From contig NZ_LDJL01000017.1 of NCBI RefSeq assembly GCF_001431405.1, forward strand, positions 107,998 to 171,997: 64,000 nucleotides of DNA, given 5' to 3'. This DNA is from Pseudoxanthomonas dokdonensis. Lineage in GTDB: Bacteria > Pseudomonadota > Gammaproteobacteria > Xanthomonadales > Xanthomonadaceae. Shown here piece after piece: positions 1 to 8,527 of this stretch. Each line of letters begins with the position of its first letter. The first letter of the stretch is position 1. Under the pieces are notes generated by a model, which was not told the DNA's origin, did no database searches, and saw only the letters and a program-made list of their open reading frames with translations. Position numbers and translations under genes: made by a program.

Positions 1-872
1 GCATCATCCTCGCCGGCGGGTCTGGTACACGCTTGTATCCGTTGACCCAGGCGATCAGCAAACAGCTGCTGCCGGTGTATGACAAGCCGATGATCTATTA
101 CCCGCTCAGCGTGTTGATGCTGGCCGGGATCCGCGAGGTCCTGATCATCAATACGCCGCACGAGCAGGCCCTGTTCAAGCAGTTGCTTGGCGATGGTTCG
201 CAGTGGGGCATGCAGATCGAGTATGCGGTGCAGCCAAGTCCTGATGGCTTGGCGCAGGCCCTGCTGATCGGCCGCGAGTTCCTCGACGGCCATCCCAGCT
301 GTCTGGTGCTGGGCGACAACATCTTCCACGGACATGGATTTACCGAAATCCTCAAGCGCGCCGACAGTCGCCAGCAGGGTGCCACCGTGTTCGGTTACTG
401 GGTCCGTGATCCCGAACGCTACGGCGTGGCCGAGTTCGACGCCAGCGGCCGGGTCGTTGGCATCGAGGAAAAGCCGGCCAGGCCGCGTTCCAACCACGCC
501 GTCACCGGCTTGTATTTCTACGATGGCCAGGCCAGTGACTACGCGGCTTCGCTGAAGCCATCACCGCGTGGCGAACTGGAAATCACCGATCTCAACCGCT
601 GTTATCTGGATGCCGGCAACCTGCATCTGGAAGCGCTGGGGCGCGGTTACGCCTGGCTGGATACCGGCACCCATCAGTCGCTTCTGGAGGCCTCGACCTT
701 CATCGAAACCATCGAAGCGCGGCAGGGCTTGCGGGTCTGCTGTCCCGAGGAAATCGCCTTTGGCAACGGCTGGATTGATGCCGCGCAGATCGAAGCCCTG
801 GCCGCGCCGCTGTTGAAGAACAGTTATGGACAGTACCTGATGATGTTGGCCAAGCGCGGAGTGCCGCGATGA
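1..872 (+). CDS. rmlA: Glucose-1-phosphate thymidylyltransferase (5-prime partial)
   Basis: First enzyme of dTDP-L-rhamnose synthesis in the cytosol: it joins dTTP and glucose-1-phosphate to give dTDP-glucose and pyrophosphate. The frame is open from base 3 and begins inside the nucleotide-binding loop (LAGGSGTRL), so the first few codons lie outside the window. The TTG at 33 is internal, not a start. Further family signatures follow: [24 protein letters not shown], and EEKP (sugar-nucleotide site). About 290 residues are present, close to the usual full length. The stop overlaps the rmlC start as ATGA, so the genes are translationally coupled. rmlB probably lies just upstream (inference). 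Rhamnose would feed O-antigen or another surface glycan. Confidence 0.97.
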   Translation, partial: IILAGGSGTRLYPLTQAISKQLLPVYDKPMIYYPLSVLMLAGIREVLIINTPHEQALFKQLLGDGSQWGMQIEYAVQPSPDGLAQALLIGREFLDGHPSCLVLGDNIFHGHGFTEILKRADSRQQGATVFGYWVRDPERYGVAEFDASGRVVGIEEKPARPRSNHAVTGLYFYDGQASDYAASLKPSPRGELEITDLNRCYLDAGNLHLEALGRGYAWLDTGTHQSLLEASTFIETIEARQGLRVCCPEEIAFGNGWIDAAQIEALAAPLLKNSYGQYLMMLAKRGVPR

Positions 873-1426
873 AGGTTATGGAGACCGGTCTGACCGGTTG
901 CCTTGTCATCGAGCCGGCGGTATTCGGCGATGAACGTGGTTTCTTCATGGAGACCTGGAACGCCGCGCGCTATGGCGAGCAGGGTCTGCCAACCTCTTTC
1001 GTGCAGAGCAATGTTTCCTCCTCAGCCAAGGGCGTGCTGCGTGGCCTGCATTACCAATGGCCGAACCCGCAGGGCAAGCTGGTCAGCGTCCTGGAGGGCG
1101 AGGTCTATGACGTGGCAGTCGACATCCGCCGCGGATCACCGCATTTCGGCCAGTGGGCGGCGGTCGTGCTGAGCGCCGACAACAAGCGCCAGTTCTGGAT
1201 TCCGGAAGGTTTCGCGCATGGCTTCGCGGTGCTGTCCGAGCGGGCTGTATTCAGTTACCTGTGTACCGCACAGTACGACAAGGACGCCGATGCCAACGTG
1301 CGCTGGGATGATCCGGCGATTGCCATCGACTGGCCGGTCAGTGCCCCTTCGCTGTCGGCCAAGGACGCGGCTGCCCCGTTGCTGCAGGACGTGCCGGCAG
1401 CACGGTTGCCGGAATACCAGCCATGA
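869..1426 (+). CDS. rmlC: dTDP-4-dehydrorhamnose 3,5-epimerase
   Basis: Cupin-fold epimerase acting third in the dTDP-rhamnose pathway; it inverts C3 and C5 of dTDP-4-keto-6-deoxyglucose. The 185-residue length is standard. Visible family motifs are RGFFMETWN near residue 23, GVLRGLHYQ with the probable catalytic His at 61, the cupin strand [16 protein letters not shown], and IPEGFAHGF. The start overlaps the rmlA stop and the stop overlaps the rmlD start (ATGA both times), so the three genes are one operon with coupled translation. Nothing in the sequence looks degenerate. Confidence 0.97.
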   Translation: MKVMETGLTGCLVIEPAVFGDERGFFMETWNAARYGEQGLPTSFVQSNVSSSAKGVLRGLHYQWPNPQGKLVSVLEGEVYDVAVDIRRGSPHFGQWAAVVLSADNKRQFWIPEGFAHGFAVLSERAVFSYLCTAQYDKDADANVRWDDPAIAIDWPVSAPSLSAKDAAAPLLQDVPAARLPEYQP

Positions 1427-2319
1427 AGCTGCTGGTGCTGGGCGCGACCGGCCAGGTCGGGCATGCATTGCTGCCTGCGCTGCTGCCATTGGGCGAAGTG
1501 GTGGCGGCCACCCGCTCGGGACGCCTGGCCGATGGCCGTCCGTGTGAGCGCATCGATCTGGCGTCGGCGGATTCGTTGCGGCAAGGCGTGTCCGCGATCG
1601 CGCCGGACGTTGTCGTCAACGCGGCCGCTTACACCGCGGTCGACAAAGCCGAAGACGAGCGTGACCTGGCGTATCTGATCAACGCCACCGCGCCGGCGAT
1701 CCTGGCCGAGGCCTGCCGGGAAGCGGATGCAATGCTGGTGCATTACTCAACCGACTATGTATTCGACGGACAAGCCAGCAGCCCTTACCGGGAAACCGAC
1801 CCGACCGCACCGATTGGCGTATATGGGGCGTCGAAGCTGGCCGGCGAGCAGGCCATCCGTGACGCTGGCGTGCGCCATTTGATCCTGCGCACCGCTTGGG
1901 TGTATGGCAACCATGGCGGCAATTTCATGCGCACCATGTTGCGACTGGCGGCCGAGCGGGATCAGTTGAACGTGGTCGCGGATCAGTTCGGTACGCCGAC
2001 GCCGGCGCCGTTGATCGCCGAGGTCACCGCGGCGATGCTGGCGCTGCCAGTGATACCGCAGGGCACCTTCCATCTGACCGCCAGTGGTGGCACCTCCTGG
2101 CACGGCTTCGCCGAAGCCATCATGCGCACCGCGCACACCGCAGGCCTGCTGGCGAAGCCGCCGACGGTGCTGCCTATCGGCACCGCCGACTATCCCACCC
2201 GTGCCCAGCGTCCAGGCTATTCGCGGTTGGACAACCGGTCCATCCAGGACGCCGCGCAGTTGCAGCTGCCGGATTGGGAAATCGCACTGCAAGCGGTCAT
2301 CGACAGCGCCAGACCTTGA
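1423..2319 (+). CDS. rmlD: dTDP-4-dehydrorhamnose reductase
   Basis: Last step of dTDP-L-rhamnose synthesis, NAD(P)H-dependent reduction of the 4-keto group. It is an extended short-chain dehydrogenase of 298 residues. The N-terminal Rossmann loop reads GATGQVG at residues 8-14. STDYVFDG carries the catalytic Ser/Thr region, and YGASKLAGE gives the Tyr-x3-Lys pair. It is the final gene of the rml operon; a palindrome lies immediately after its stop codon. Confidence 0.97.
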   Translation: MKLLVLGATGQVGHALLPALLPLGEVVAATRSGRLADGRPCERIDLASADSLRQGVSAIAPDVVVNAAAYTAVDKAEDERDLAYLINATAPAILAEACREADAMLVHYSTDYVFDGQASSPYRETDPTAPIGVYGASKLAGEQAIRDAGVRHLILRTAWVYGNHGGNFMRTMLRLAAERDQLNVVADQFGTPTPAPLIAEVTAAMLALPVIPQGTFHLTASGGTSWHGFAEAIMRTAHTAGLLAKPPTVLPIGTADYPTRAQRPGYSRLDNRSIQDAAQLQLPDWEIALQAVIDSARP

Positions 2320-2321
2320 AC

Positions 2322-2344
2322 TGAGTCACATTACTAGTGACTCA
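2322..2344. promoter_or_regulatory. Perfect 8-bp inverted repeat between rmlD and the S9 peptidase
   Basis: TGAGTCAC and GTGACTCA flank a 7-base loop, starting 2 bases after the rmlD stop and ending about 100 bases before the peptidase start. There is no T-run after the stem, so it is a weak intrinsic-terminator candidate. A dimeric-regulator operator is equally possible. Confidence 0.4.
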
Positions 2345-2447
2345 TGTCGCGGTTTTCCGGGCGACTGGTTTGCTTTATCTTTGCAGCGGGGAGCCCGCAC
2401 GGAAGCGCGGTGTTCGCCTCAATCGGATGAAGCAAACAAGGGGAGTC

Positions 2448-4403
2448 ATGAGAAAGCTGATACTGGCCACGCTGCTGGCCTTGGTGGCACCTGCCTACGC
2501 ACAGGTGGATCTGGACCCGTACCTGAAGAACAGTGAGTTTGGCGACATCGTCATCTCGCCCGACGGCGACTATTACGCGGTCACCATACCGTTCGAAGAT
2601 CGGACTGGCATGGCGATACTGCGGCGCGCCGACCAGAAGGTCATGAGCTCGTTCACGCTGGGCCCGAACAAGCACGTGGTCTATTTCGAATGGGCCAACA
2701 AGGAGCGGCTTCTGATCCGGATCAAGGAGAAGTTCGGCTTCCTCGATCAACCGCAGGGCAACGGTGAAGTACTGGCGATGGATGTCGGCGACACCTTCCC
2801 CGAGCCCATCATCGGCTACCGCGCCACCTCGGACCGCGCCACGGGCACGATGATTCGTGGCAAGGGCGACAATGACAAAGTGGCCGCGCTGGATTTCGCC
2901 ACCATCCCCGGCGACGACCGCAACGTGATCGTCACCGTGATGCCGTATACGGACAAGGAGTCATGGCAGCGTGCTGATCGGATGGATATATACAATGGCC
3001 GCCGGACCACGGTGGCGCGGGCGCCGGTCAAGGGCTCGTCCTTCCACATCGACAATGCCGGCCAAGTCAGGTTCGCACTGGGCTCGGAATTGGACAACGC
3101 CAGCAAGCTCTTCTATCGCGACAATGACCAGAGCGAATGGAAGCTGATCAACAGTGAGTTGGACAGTGGCCATGCTGAAGTGCCAGTTGGTTTTTCCGAC
3201 GACAACCAGATTGCCTATCTGCGGGTCGAGCAGCCCAAGGGGCCGGATGCCATCGTTGCTTTCGATACCCGCAGCGGCACCCGCAGCGAAGTGCTGCGTG
3301 ACCCGGTGGCGGACCCGGCCGCGATCATCTTCGCCTTCGATGGCCATGGCCCGGTCGGGAGCATGTATACCGATGGCAAGCTCTCCACCCGCTTCTTCGA
3401 TGGCAAGGGCAGGGAAGCAAGACTGTATGCGATGTTGCAGGAAGCGTTTCCCAACGAAGCCGTCGTCGTCACTTCCACGACCGATGACGGCAAGCTGGCG
3501 GTGGTCGAAACCTATTCCGATCGCGACCCGGGCAGCTTTTACCTGTTCGATACCCAGAGCAACCAGGCCGGCTATCTGCTGAGCCGTCGCAGCTGGGTAG
3601 AGCCCGAAATGATGGCCGTCACCAAACCGGTTGAACTGGCGGCGCGCGATGGACTGGCCATGCGCGGATACCTGACCCTGCCCAGGCAAAGCACCGGCAA
3701 GAACCTGCCGCTGGTGGTATTGCCGCATGGCGGACCTTTCGGCATATATGAAGCATGGGGTTATGACGCCGAGCCGCAGATCCTGGCGGCGGCCGGCTAT
3801 GCGGTATTGCAGGTCAACTATCGCGGCTCGGGCAACTACGGCCGGGCGTTCATGCATGCCGGTGCACGGCAATGGGGCGGCAGCATGCAGGACGACCTGA
3901 CCGACGCGACCCGCTGGGCCATCAACGAAGGTATTGCCGATGGCAATCGCGTGTGCATGGTTGGCGCCAGCTATGGTGCGTACGCGTCATTGATGGGCGT
4001 GGCCAAGGAACCGGATCTGTATCGTTGTGCCGCGGGCTATGTCGGCGTCTATGACCTGGCGATGATGCGCGACGATGACATTCGCAAGAGTGATCGCATG
4101 AAGACCTGGACCAGCGAATGGATAGGCTCCGATCCGCAGAAGCTGGCCGCCGCTTCTCCCAACCTGCTGGCCGACAGGATCAAAGTACCGGTATTCCTGG
4201 CCGCCGGTGGCAAGGACGAAACCGCGCCATTGGCGCAGTCGCAGAAAATGGAACGCGCGCTTAAGGCGGCCGGCGTGCCGGTGGAGACCCTGTACTACTC
4301 GACCGAAGGCCACGGCTTCTACACGTTCGAGCACCGCAAGGCGTACTACACCCAGTTGCTGGACTTCCTGTCACGCAACATCGGTGGGCAGAAGGCGAAG
4401 TAG
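2448..4403 (+). CDS. Secreted S9 (prolyl oligopeptidase) family serine peptidase, copy 1
   Basis: Predicted exported peptidase of the acylaminoacyl/prolyl-oligopeptidase family, probably cleaving short peptides in the periplasm or outside the cell. The chosen ATG follows AGGGGAG by a few bases and opens a signal peptide (MRKLILATLLALVAPAYA, then Q). Upstream in-frame ATGs would add residues unlike a leader. The N-terminal ~400 residues are the beta-propeller region. The C-terminal alpha/beta hydrolase has Ser508 in GASYGAY, Asp590 in GGKDETAP and His622 in EGHGFY. The total is 651 residues. The next gene is a clear paralogue, and the last 23 residues of the two proteins are identical. Substrate specificity cannot be read from sequence. 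Confidence 0.93.
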   Translation: MRKLILATLLALVAPAYAQVDLDPYLKNSEFGDIVISPDGDYYAVTIPFEDRTGMAILRRADQKVMSSFTLGPNKHVVYFEWANKERLLIRIKEKFGFLDQPQGNGEVLAMDVGDTFPEPIIGYRATSDRATGTMIRGKGDNDKVAALDFATIPGDDRNVIVTVMPYTDKESWQRADRMDIYNGRRTTVARAPVKGSSFHIDNAGQVRFALGSELDNASKLFYRDNDQSEWKLINSELDSGHAEVPVGFSDDNQIAYLRVEQPKGPDAIVAFDTRSGTRSEVLRDPVADPAAIIFAFDGHGPVGSMYTDGKLSTRFFDGKGREARLYAMLQEAFPNEAVVVTSTTDDGKLAVVETYSDRDPGSFYLFDTQSNQAGYLLSRRSWVEPEMMAVTKPVELAARDGLAMRGYLTLPRQSTGKNLPLVVLPHGGPFGIYEAWGYDAEPQILAAAGYAVLQVNYRGSGNYGRAFMHAGARQWGGSMQDDLTDATRWAINEGIADGNRVCMVGASYGAYASLMGVAKEPDLYRCAAGYVGVYDLAMMRDDDIRKSDRMKTWTSEWIGSDPQKLAAASPNLLADRIKVPVFLAAGGKDETAPLAQSQKMERALKAAGVPVETLYYSTEGHGFYTFEHRKAYYTQLLDFLSRNIGGQKAK

Positions 4404-4553
4404 CCGTGCCTGACGGGAGTCCTGATCATCCCAGGCTCCCGTCGTTGATTGAATTCCGTGCAAGCAAACCACTGCCCTGGTGTCGCAGCGGCACCGTCAC
4501 CGGTTTTCGGCGTCGCTGTGGCAGGGGCCCCAATGCAGGTTCAGGACGGACCC

Positions 4554-6500
4554 ATGCCAAGCGCCATCAATTCCCGACTCTTGTCCACCATCGTTGCCGT
4601 GTCGTTGATGCTGGCGGCCGCGGCGGCCCAGGCCGCAGTGGATCTCGCCGGTTTCCTCAAACATCCGACGTTTCTGGACCTGAAGTTGTCGCCCAGCGGC
4701 GAGTACTTCGCCGCCACCGTGCCGCATGAAGACCAGGTCGGCATGGTCATCATCCGCCGCGCCGACAACAAGGTCGTCAGCAACTTCAGTCTGGGCAAGG
4801 ATACCGCGGTCACTGCTTTCTACTGGGTCAGTCCGACCCGGGTGGTACTTTCAGGCGCCGAGAAGTTCGGTTCCCTGGAAGTCCCGGTCGCGACCGGCGA
4901 GCTGTATGCGGTAAGCGTGGATGGCAGCAAGCCCACGCTGCTGGCCGGGTTCCGTGCACCGCGCGCGGAGAACCGTGAAGTGACGTTCCTGGCCGATGAC
5001 CTGCCCGGCGATGACCAGCACATGATTGTCTCGGTCTGGTCCTATTCGTCTTCGGGCAAGGCCCGCGCCGACCGCATGGATGTGGCCACCGGCAAGAGCA
5101 AGCGGGTGGCCCGCGCGCCCATGCAGGATGCCAGCTTCAAGGTCGACAATGCCGGCGAAGTCCGGTTTGCCCAGGGCGAGGAAGACGACAACAGCACCCG
5201 GCTGTACTACCGCCAGGGCAGCGATGAGGACTGGGTGCTGGTAAATGACTCGAATCAGTCCGATGAATCGCTGTACGTACTGGGATTCTCCGCTGACAAC
5301 GCTCGCGCCTACCTGCAGGTCGAAAATGCGTCCGGCGCCGACACTCTGGAAACGATGGAGATGGAGACCCTTGTACGCTCGCCACTGCTGGCCGGGTCGG
5401 ACGTGGATCCGTCGACCATCATCTATTCGCTGCAGTCGCCATCGGTGCCGGCAGGTGCGATCTTCATGGATGGCAGGCCAAAGGCGGTGTTCTTCGACGA
5501 AACATCGGCAACGGCACGGCTGTATCGAAGCCTGGAGGAGGCGTTCCCCGGACAAGCGGTGTTCATCACCTCGCACACCGACGACGGCAGGTTGGCACTG
5601 GTGCAGGTGCAGTCCGATCGCAACGAAGGCGACTTCTATGTGTTCGATACCGTCAGCAAGAAAGCCGACTACCTGGCCAGCCGCCGCCAGTGGCTGGATC
5701 CTGGCAGCATGGGCGTGACCACCCCGTTTGCATTCAAGGCCCGGGATGGCATGCAGATACATGGCTATCTCACACGGCCCGCCGGCGCCTCTGATTCGCC
5801 GTTGCCGATGGTGGTGATGCCGCACGGCGGGCCATTCTTCGTGCAGGACGACTGGTTCTTCGACGATCAGACCCAGCTGCTGGCCGCCGCGGGCTATGCG
5901 GTGCTGCGGGTCAATTTCCGTGGTTCCGGAGGTTACGGCCAGGCGTTTGCCAAGGCCGGTGCCCGGCAATGGGGCAAGGCGATGCAGGATGACCTGACCG
6001 ACGCCACCACCTGGGCTGTGCACCAGGGCTTTGCCGAGCCTTCGCGGATCTGCATCTACGGTGCGAGTTATGGCGGCTACGCCGCGCTGATGGGAGTTGC
6101 CAGGGAACCTGATCTGTACCGCTGTGCGGCAGGATATGTCGGCGTTTACGATCTTCCCACCATGTTCAAGCGTGGCGACATCAAGGAAAGCAAATCAGGG
6201 CGGAACTATCTGGACGAGTGGATTGGTGACGGCAAGGGTCTCGAGCAATTCTCGCCCACTAATCTGGCCGACCGGATCAAAGTGCCGGTTTTCCTCGCCG
6301 CCGGCGGGTCCGACAGCCGGGCACCCATCAGGCATTCGCATCTGATGGCGCGTCGTATCAAGGATGCGGGTGGTGAGGTGGAGACGCTGTACTACGATAC
6401 CGAGGGCCACGGCTTCTACACACTCGAGCACCGCAAGGCGTACTACACCCAGCTGCTGGACTTCCTGTCGCGCAACATCGGTGGGCAGAAGGCGAAGTAA
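4554..6500 (+). CDS. Secreted S9 (prolyl oligopeptidase) family serine peptidase, copy 2
   Basis: Tandem paralogue of the preceding gene, 648 residues. The start was chosen because the ATG follows AGGACGGA and begins a signal peptide (MPSAINSRLLSTIVAVSLML, then an alanine-rich stretch ending QAA). An ORF start 105 bases further upstream would place the leader internally. The catalytic triad is intact: Ser505 in GASYGGY, Asp587 in GGSDSRAP and His619 in EGHGFY. The propeller halves of the two copies differ much more than the hydrolase halves, and the 3-prime ends are nearly identical in DNA. It may have its own promoter, since 150 bases separate it from copy 1. Confidence 0.93.
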   Translation: MPSAINSRLLSTIVAVSLMLAAAAAQAAVDLAGFLKHPTFLDLKLSPSGEYFAATVPHEDQVGMVIIRRADNKVVSNFSLGKDTAVTAFYWVSPTRVVLSGAEKFGSLEVPVATGELYAVSVDGSKPTLLAGFRAPRAENREVTFLADDLPGDDQHMIVSVWSYSSSGKARADRMDVATGKSKRVARAPMQDASFKVDNAGEVRFAQGEEDDNSTRLYYRQGSDEDWVLVNDSNQSDESLYVLGFSADNARAYLQVENASGADTLETMEMETLVRSPLLAGSDVDPSTIIYSLQSPSVPAGAIFMDGRPKAVFFDETSATARLYRSLEEAFPGQAVFITSHTDDGRLALVQVQSDRNEGDFYVFDTVSKKADYLASRRQWLDPGSMGVTTPFAFKARDGMQIHGYLTRPAGASDSPLPMVVMPHGGPFFVQDDWFFDDQTQLLAAAGYAVLRVNFRGSGGYGQAFAKAGARQWGKAMQDDLTDATTWAVHQGFAEPSRICIYGASYGGYAALMGVAREPDLYRCAAGYVGVYDLPTMFKRGDIKESKSGRNYLDEWIGDGKGLEQFSPTNLADRIKVPVFLAAGGSDSRAPIRHSHLMARRIKDAGGEVETLYYDTEGHGFYTLEHRKAYYTQLLDFLSRNIGGQKAK

Positions 6501-6522
6501 GGCAAATCTGATGCGTCGGCAA

Positions 6523-6554
6523 AACGACAACGGCGCGAAAGCGCCGTTGTCGTT
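6523..6554 (-). terminator. Intrinsic terminator for the POT permease (convergent end)
   Basis: A perfect 14-bp stem (AACGACAACGGCGC and its complement) closes on a GAAA loop. Read on the minus strand it is followed by TTTT, which fits the end of the POT gene. On the plus strand it may also stop read-through from the peptidase pair. Confidence 0.75.
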
Positions 6555-6581
6555 ACTGGTGTGCACCAGGCGGCAAGCGGA

Positions 6582-8393
6582 TCAGTGCGCGCCGTGCATC
6601 ATCCGTTTCAGCAGCGGCGCCGCGAGCAGGGCCAGCACGCCGCAGCCCAGGCCGAGGAACATCATCAGCCAGAACAGGTCGGCGTACTTGCCGGCAGCAT
6701 CGGCCAATACCAGGGTTTCACCGTGCGGCACTTCGATCGCTGCCAGTTTGCCGAACAGCGCAGCCAGGGTTTCCGAGAACGCGGTGGCGAGGAACCAGGT
6801 GCCCATCATCATGCTGACCACGCGCGGCACCGACAACTGGGTCACCGCCGAAAGGCCGACCGGCGACAGGCACATCTCGCCCATTTCCAGGATCAGGTAG
6901 GCCAGCACCAGCCACCACACGCTGGCCATCTGCCCGCTTGCGCCGACCTGTTGCGCGGCCAGTGCCATTGGCACGAAGGCAACGCCGGCCAACACCAGCC
7001 CCAGCGCCGACTTGAATGGTTTCGATGGATCCCGGCCGCGCCTGCCCAGTGCCGCCCACAGCACCGCGAACACCGGCGCCAGCAGCACCAGGAACAGTGC
7101 GCCGAGATAGGTCAGTGATCCTGCGGTCTGCGGCAGGATGACCGAGTCGCGGACCATGAACAGCAACATGATCGCGACCACCGCCACGAACAGGAACTTC
7201 GGCAGGCGCGATTGCGGATAGCGGTCCGACAACTCGGCCGCGACCACGAATGACACCGGCGCCAGCACCAGCGAGTACATCGACCACGGCGCATGGGCAA
7301 AGAACTGGGCGACATTGGCCATCAATCCCGCACCCCAGCTGACCGGTTCCTGCGCCCGAACCAGTGACGGGAAAATATCCTTGGTCAGCAACCGGTCGGT
7401 GAACGTCACCCACGACCCGTAGGTCTGCTCGTAGAGGGTGAAGAAAATCAGCGCCATGAAGATCAGCGCCATCAGCGCCAGCATCTGCTGGCGCTGCACC
7501 GGGGTGCACTGACGGGTGATGAAGAACCCGAACCAGACCAGTACGCAGGCCAGCACCACCAGCATCAGCAGCAGCGCCAGGCTGACTTCGCCAGCAAGCG
7601 CGAAACTGCCATTGGCCGCTGCCCACATCAGCCATGCCAGCGGTACCACCGCGGCGATCGATGCGGCATAGATCAGCCCCTCGCGCGGCACGCCCCAGAA
7701 CCGTTGCCGCAGGGTCTCCGGTGCGTGCGGATCAGCGTGGCCGTGCAGGTACTTCTGGCCCCACAGGAACAGGCCAAGTCCCAGCAGCATGCCGATGCCG
7801 GCGGCGCCAAAGCCATACTTCCAGCCCAGGGTCTCGCCGAGGTAGCCACAGACCAGCGACGCGAACAGTGCGCCCAGATTGATGCCGGCGTAGAACAGTG
7901 AAAAGCCCGAATCGCGGCGCGGGTCATCAGGCGCGTAGAGCTTGCCGACGATGGTCGAGATATTGGGCTTCAGAAAGCCGACGCCGACGATAATCAGCGC
8001 CAGCGACAGATAGGTGATCCGCAACGTGCCTTCGTCGCGGCTGACGATGCCGCCGACGCTGCTGGCGGCATGACCTTCGAATGCCATGCCGATGTGGCCC
8101 AGCACCAGCAGCACGCCGCCGAACACCACCGCCTTGCGCATGCCCAGCCAGCGATCCGCCAGCAGGCCGCCGATGACCGGCACGCAGTACACCAGACCGC
8201 CATAGGCGCCAAGCAGATCCAGCCCGGCCTTGTCGCCAAACAAGTGGTACTTGGTCAGGTACAGCAGCAGCAGCGCCTTCATCCCGTAGAACGAAAACCG
8301 CTCCCACATCTCGGTGAAGAAGCAGACGTAGACGCCTTTCGGGTGGCCGAGGAAGTCCTCGCTGGCGGGCAGGGCGGCGGCGGTCGGGTTCAT
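6582..8393 (-). CDS. POT/PTR family proton-dependent oligopeptide permease
   Basis: Inner-membrane major-facilitator protein importing di- and tripeptides with protons. The 603 residues contain about 14 hydrophobic segments. The family signature is present near the N-terminus as FTEMWERFSFYGM, followed by GGLLADRWLG (MFS loop 2-3 motif). The extended central region KYLHGHADPHAPETLRQRF is a cytosolic linker. It faces the OPT permease divergently across 134 bp and lies between secreted peptidases, which suggests uptake of the peptides those enzymes release (inference). Confidence 0.93.
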   Translation of the reverse strand: MNPTAAALPASEDFLGHPKGVYVCFFTEMWERFSFYGMKALLLLYLTKYHLFGDKAGLDLLGAYGGLVYCVPVIGGLLADRWLGMRKAVVFGGVLLVLGHIGMAFEGHAASSVGGIVSRDEGTLRITYLSLALIIVGVGFLKPNISTIVGKLYAPDDPRRDSGFSLFYAGINLGALFASLVCGYLGETLGWKYGFGAAGIGMLLGLGLFLWGQKYLHGHADPHAPETLRQRFWGVPREGLIYAASIAAVVPLAWLMWAAANGSFALAGEVSLALLLMLVVLACVLVWFGFFITRQCTPVQRQQMLALMALIFMALIFFTLYEQTYGSWVTFTDRLLTKDIFPSLVRAQEPVSWGAGLMANVAQFFAHAPWSMYSLVLAPVSFVVAAELSDRYPQSRLPKFLFVAVVAIMLLFMVRDSVILPQTAGSLTYLGALFLVLLAPVFAVLWAALGRRGRDPSKPFKSALGLVLAGVAFVPMALAAQQVGASGQMASVWWLVLAYLILEMGEMCLSPVGLSAVTQLSVPRVVSMMMGTWFLATAFSETLAALFGKLAAIEVPHGETLVLADAAGKYADLFWLMMFLGLGCGVLALLAAPLLKRMMHGAH

Positions 8394-8527
8394 CGGCGGG
8401 GTCGGTTCGGGACGGAACCGCGGAGTATAGCCGCGGCGCCTGCCGCCGGCCCCGCGGGCGCCGCCACGACTGGACTTGCGCAGGGCTTGTCGCTAGCTTG
8501 TCCGGTTTCCGTCTGCAGAGAAATCCG

